64,000 bases of DNA, taken from the NCBI RefSeq assembly GCF_037975245.1, contig NC_092571.1, positions 19,120,917 through 19,184,916 of the forward strand, written 5' to 3'. Of the stretch, positions 63,049 to 64,000 are shown one piece after another; position 1 is the first letter of the stretch; each line of letters begins with the position of its first letter. Position numbers and translations under genes: made by a program. The notes beneath the pieces are model-generated. The model saw only the letters and a list, made by a program, of their open reading frames with translations, did not search any database and had not been told where the DNA came from. This stretch comes from Apostichopus japonicus (lineage: Eukaryota; Echinodermata; Holothuroidea; Aspidochirotida; Stichopodidae).

Positions 63049-64000
63049 CCTAACAAAACTGATTTCTTGATTAGATTTAATTATGATTCAATTTTGTCCT
63101 TCTTGTCGGAACAAACTGAATATTTGTGCTCCATAGCTACTGTTTGTATCAAATCTACTTCTGTGCTCCACCTGTACCGAAATATCAGACTATATAGACA
63201 AAATATGTAATCAAATAAAATTGATAACTTTTTGTCGTACTGTATTCTCTTTCAAAAGAAGTTAGTCATTTACCTTTTTGAGGCATGACAAGAAAATCTT
63301 CACATCGTACCATAAGACCACATATAACCAACATGAAGTCTGTGTGGAATACATTGTACATTTAACACACGATCGGATACTTTTGTTAACTAGTACGAAT
63401 CATCCTGCAGTATGATCTTGAGGTTCTAAAGAATGACTGACGATATTAATCTCTCTTCTCATTACCTCTTTGTAAAAGTATAATTTGTAATATTATCACA
63501 ACAATAAAACGTCTTATAAGTTAAACAGACTCTCTATGAGACATGACAAACCCTATATTCACACTTAGTTACATCCAGTAGCATATCAAATACAAGCACT
63601 GGCGGATCCAGGGCCTCTGTTTGGGAGGGGCCAAAGTGGCATTAGAATGATATGGGGGAGGGGTCTAAGGGGATGGGGTGCCCCCCCTCCCCTTTGGAAA
63701 ATTTTCTATTGCTGAATGCCCTCAGATGCAATTTGGTGCGACAAAAGTGTACAATGGTGATGTTAATTTACTTCTAAAAAAAATGTTTCCCAGGTGTAAT
63801 TTTCTAAAATATTTATAAAAGAAAGTTGGGATCATCTTTCTCAAGAAATTTTATTTCTCATAGGTTATAAATTTCTTACAACCAGCCTGTAACTGCAAAA
63901 TGGTGTTAAACTGTAAATCCTCATGCTCATACATTTACATAGCTCCCAACTCTTGAGAAGGCAAATGCTGGTCCATGCCACGAATCGCCGTCCTGGGGGA
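63049..64000. other. Unassigned flank with a possible transposon end
   Basis: After the satellite I see no gene. At about 63597-63615 the phrase cactggcggatccagggcc followed by G-rich sequence looks like the terminal inverted repeat of a DNA transposon, but no matching second end is found before the window stops. Confidence 0.3.

Overview
The window is intron-rich animal DNA, AT-rich and full of minisatellites and DNA transposons. The protein homologies (PINK1, UBE4B, an EFHD/swiprosin) and their vertebrate-like split gene structures point to a marine invertebrate, most likely a deuterostome such as an echinoderm. The species cannot be fixed from the sequence. No bacterial or viral genes are present.

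Layout, left to right. (1) 1-6.1 kb: the 3' part of an unrecognised multi-pass membrane-protein gene on the + strand. It has three phase-compatible exons at 3936-4066, 5170-5236 and 5911-6041. The intron before the first visible exon holds a 3.6-kb array of about 92 copies of a 39-bp minisatellite. (2) 8.3-10.9 kb: a complete four-exon EF-hand gene on the - strand (EFHD1/EFHD2, swiprosin type). (3) 12.7-19.9 kb: a complete eight-exon PINK1 gene on the + strand, divergent from EFHD. (4) 20-27 kb: an intergenic stretch of degraded repeats: AGGTCA-rich repeats, a long inverted-repeat (foldback) element, a dead LINE and a 135-bp tandem repeat. (5) 27.1-52.6 kb: a complete 28-coding-exon UBE4B gene on the - strand, convergent with PINK1. 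Its introns hold two hAT-type elements, several minisatellites, a LINE fragment and a hammerhead-ribozyme motif. (6) 52.9-63.05 kb: a satellite array of about 37 copies of a ~226-bp unit, starting about 340 bp upstream of the UBE4B start codon and split by a 1.8-kb hAT-type element. (7) 63.05-64 kb: unassigned sequence.

All splice sites used are GT-AG, and every exon chain closes in phase: EFHD 209 aa, PINK1 667 aa, UBE4B 1118 aa. Two genes belong to ubiquitin quality control: PINK1 is the mitochondrial ubiquitin/Parkin kinase and UBE4B is a U-box E3/E4 ligase. EFHD, PINK1 and UBE4B homologues all lie on human 1p36, so the window probably preserves an old chromosomal linkage.

The most unusual items are the hammerhead ribozyme with a Penelope-type very short stem III, the open-frame 39-bp array, four hAT-type insertions with readable 8-bp target duplications, an intronic copy of a UBE4B exon end with its donor site, and a minisatellite that includes the EFHD stop codon.
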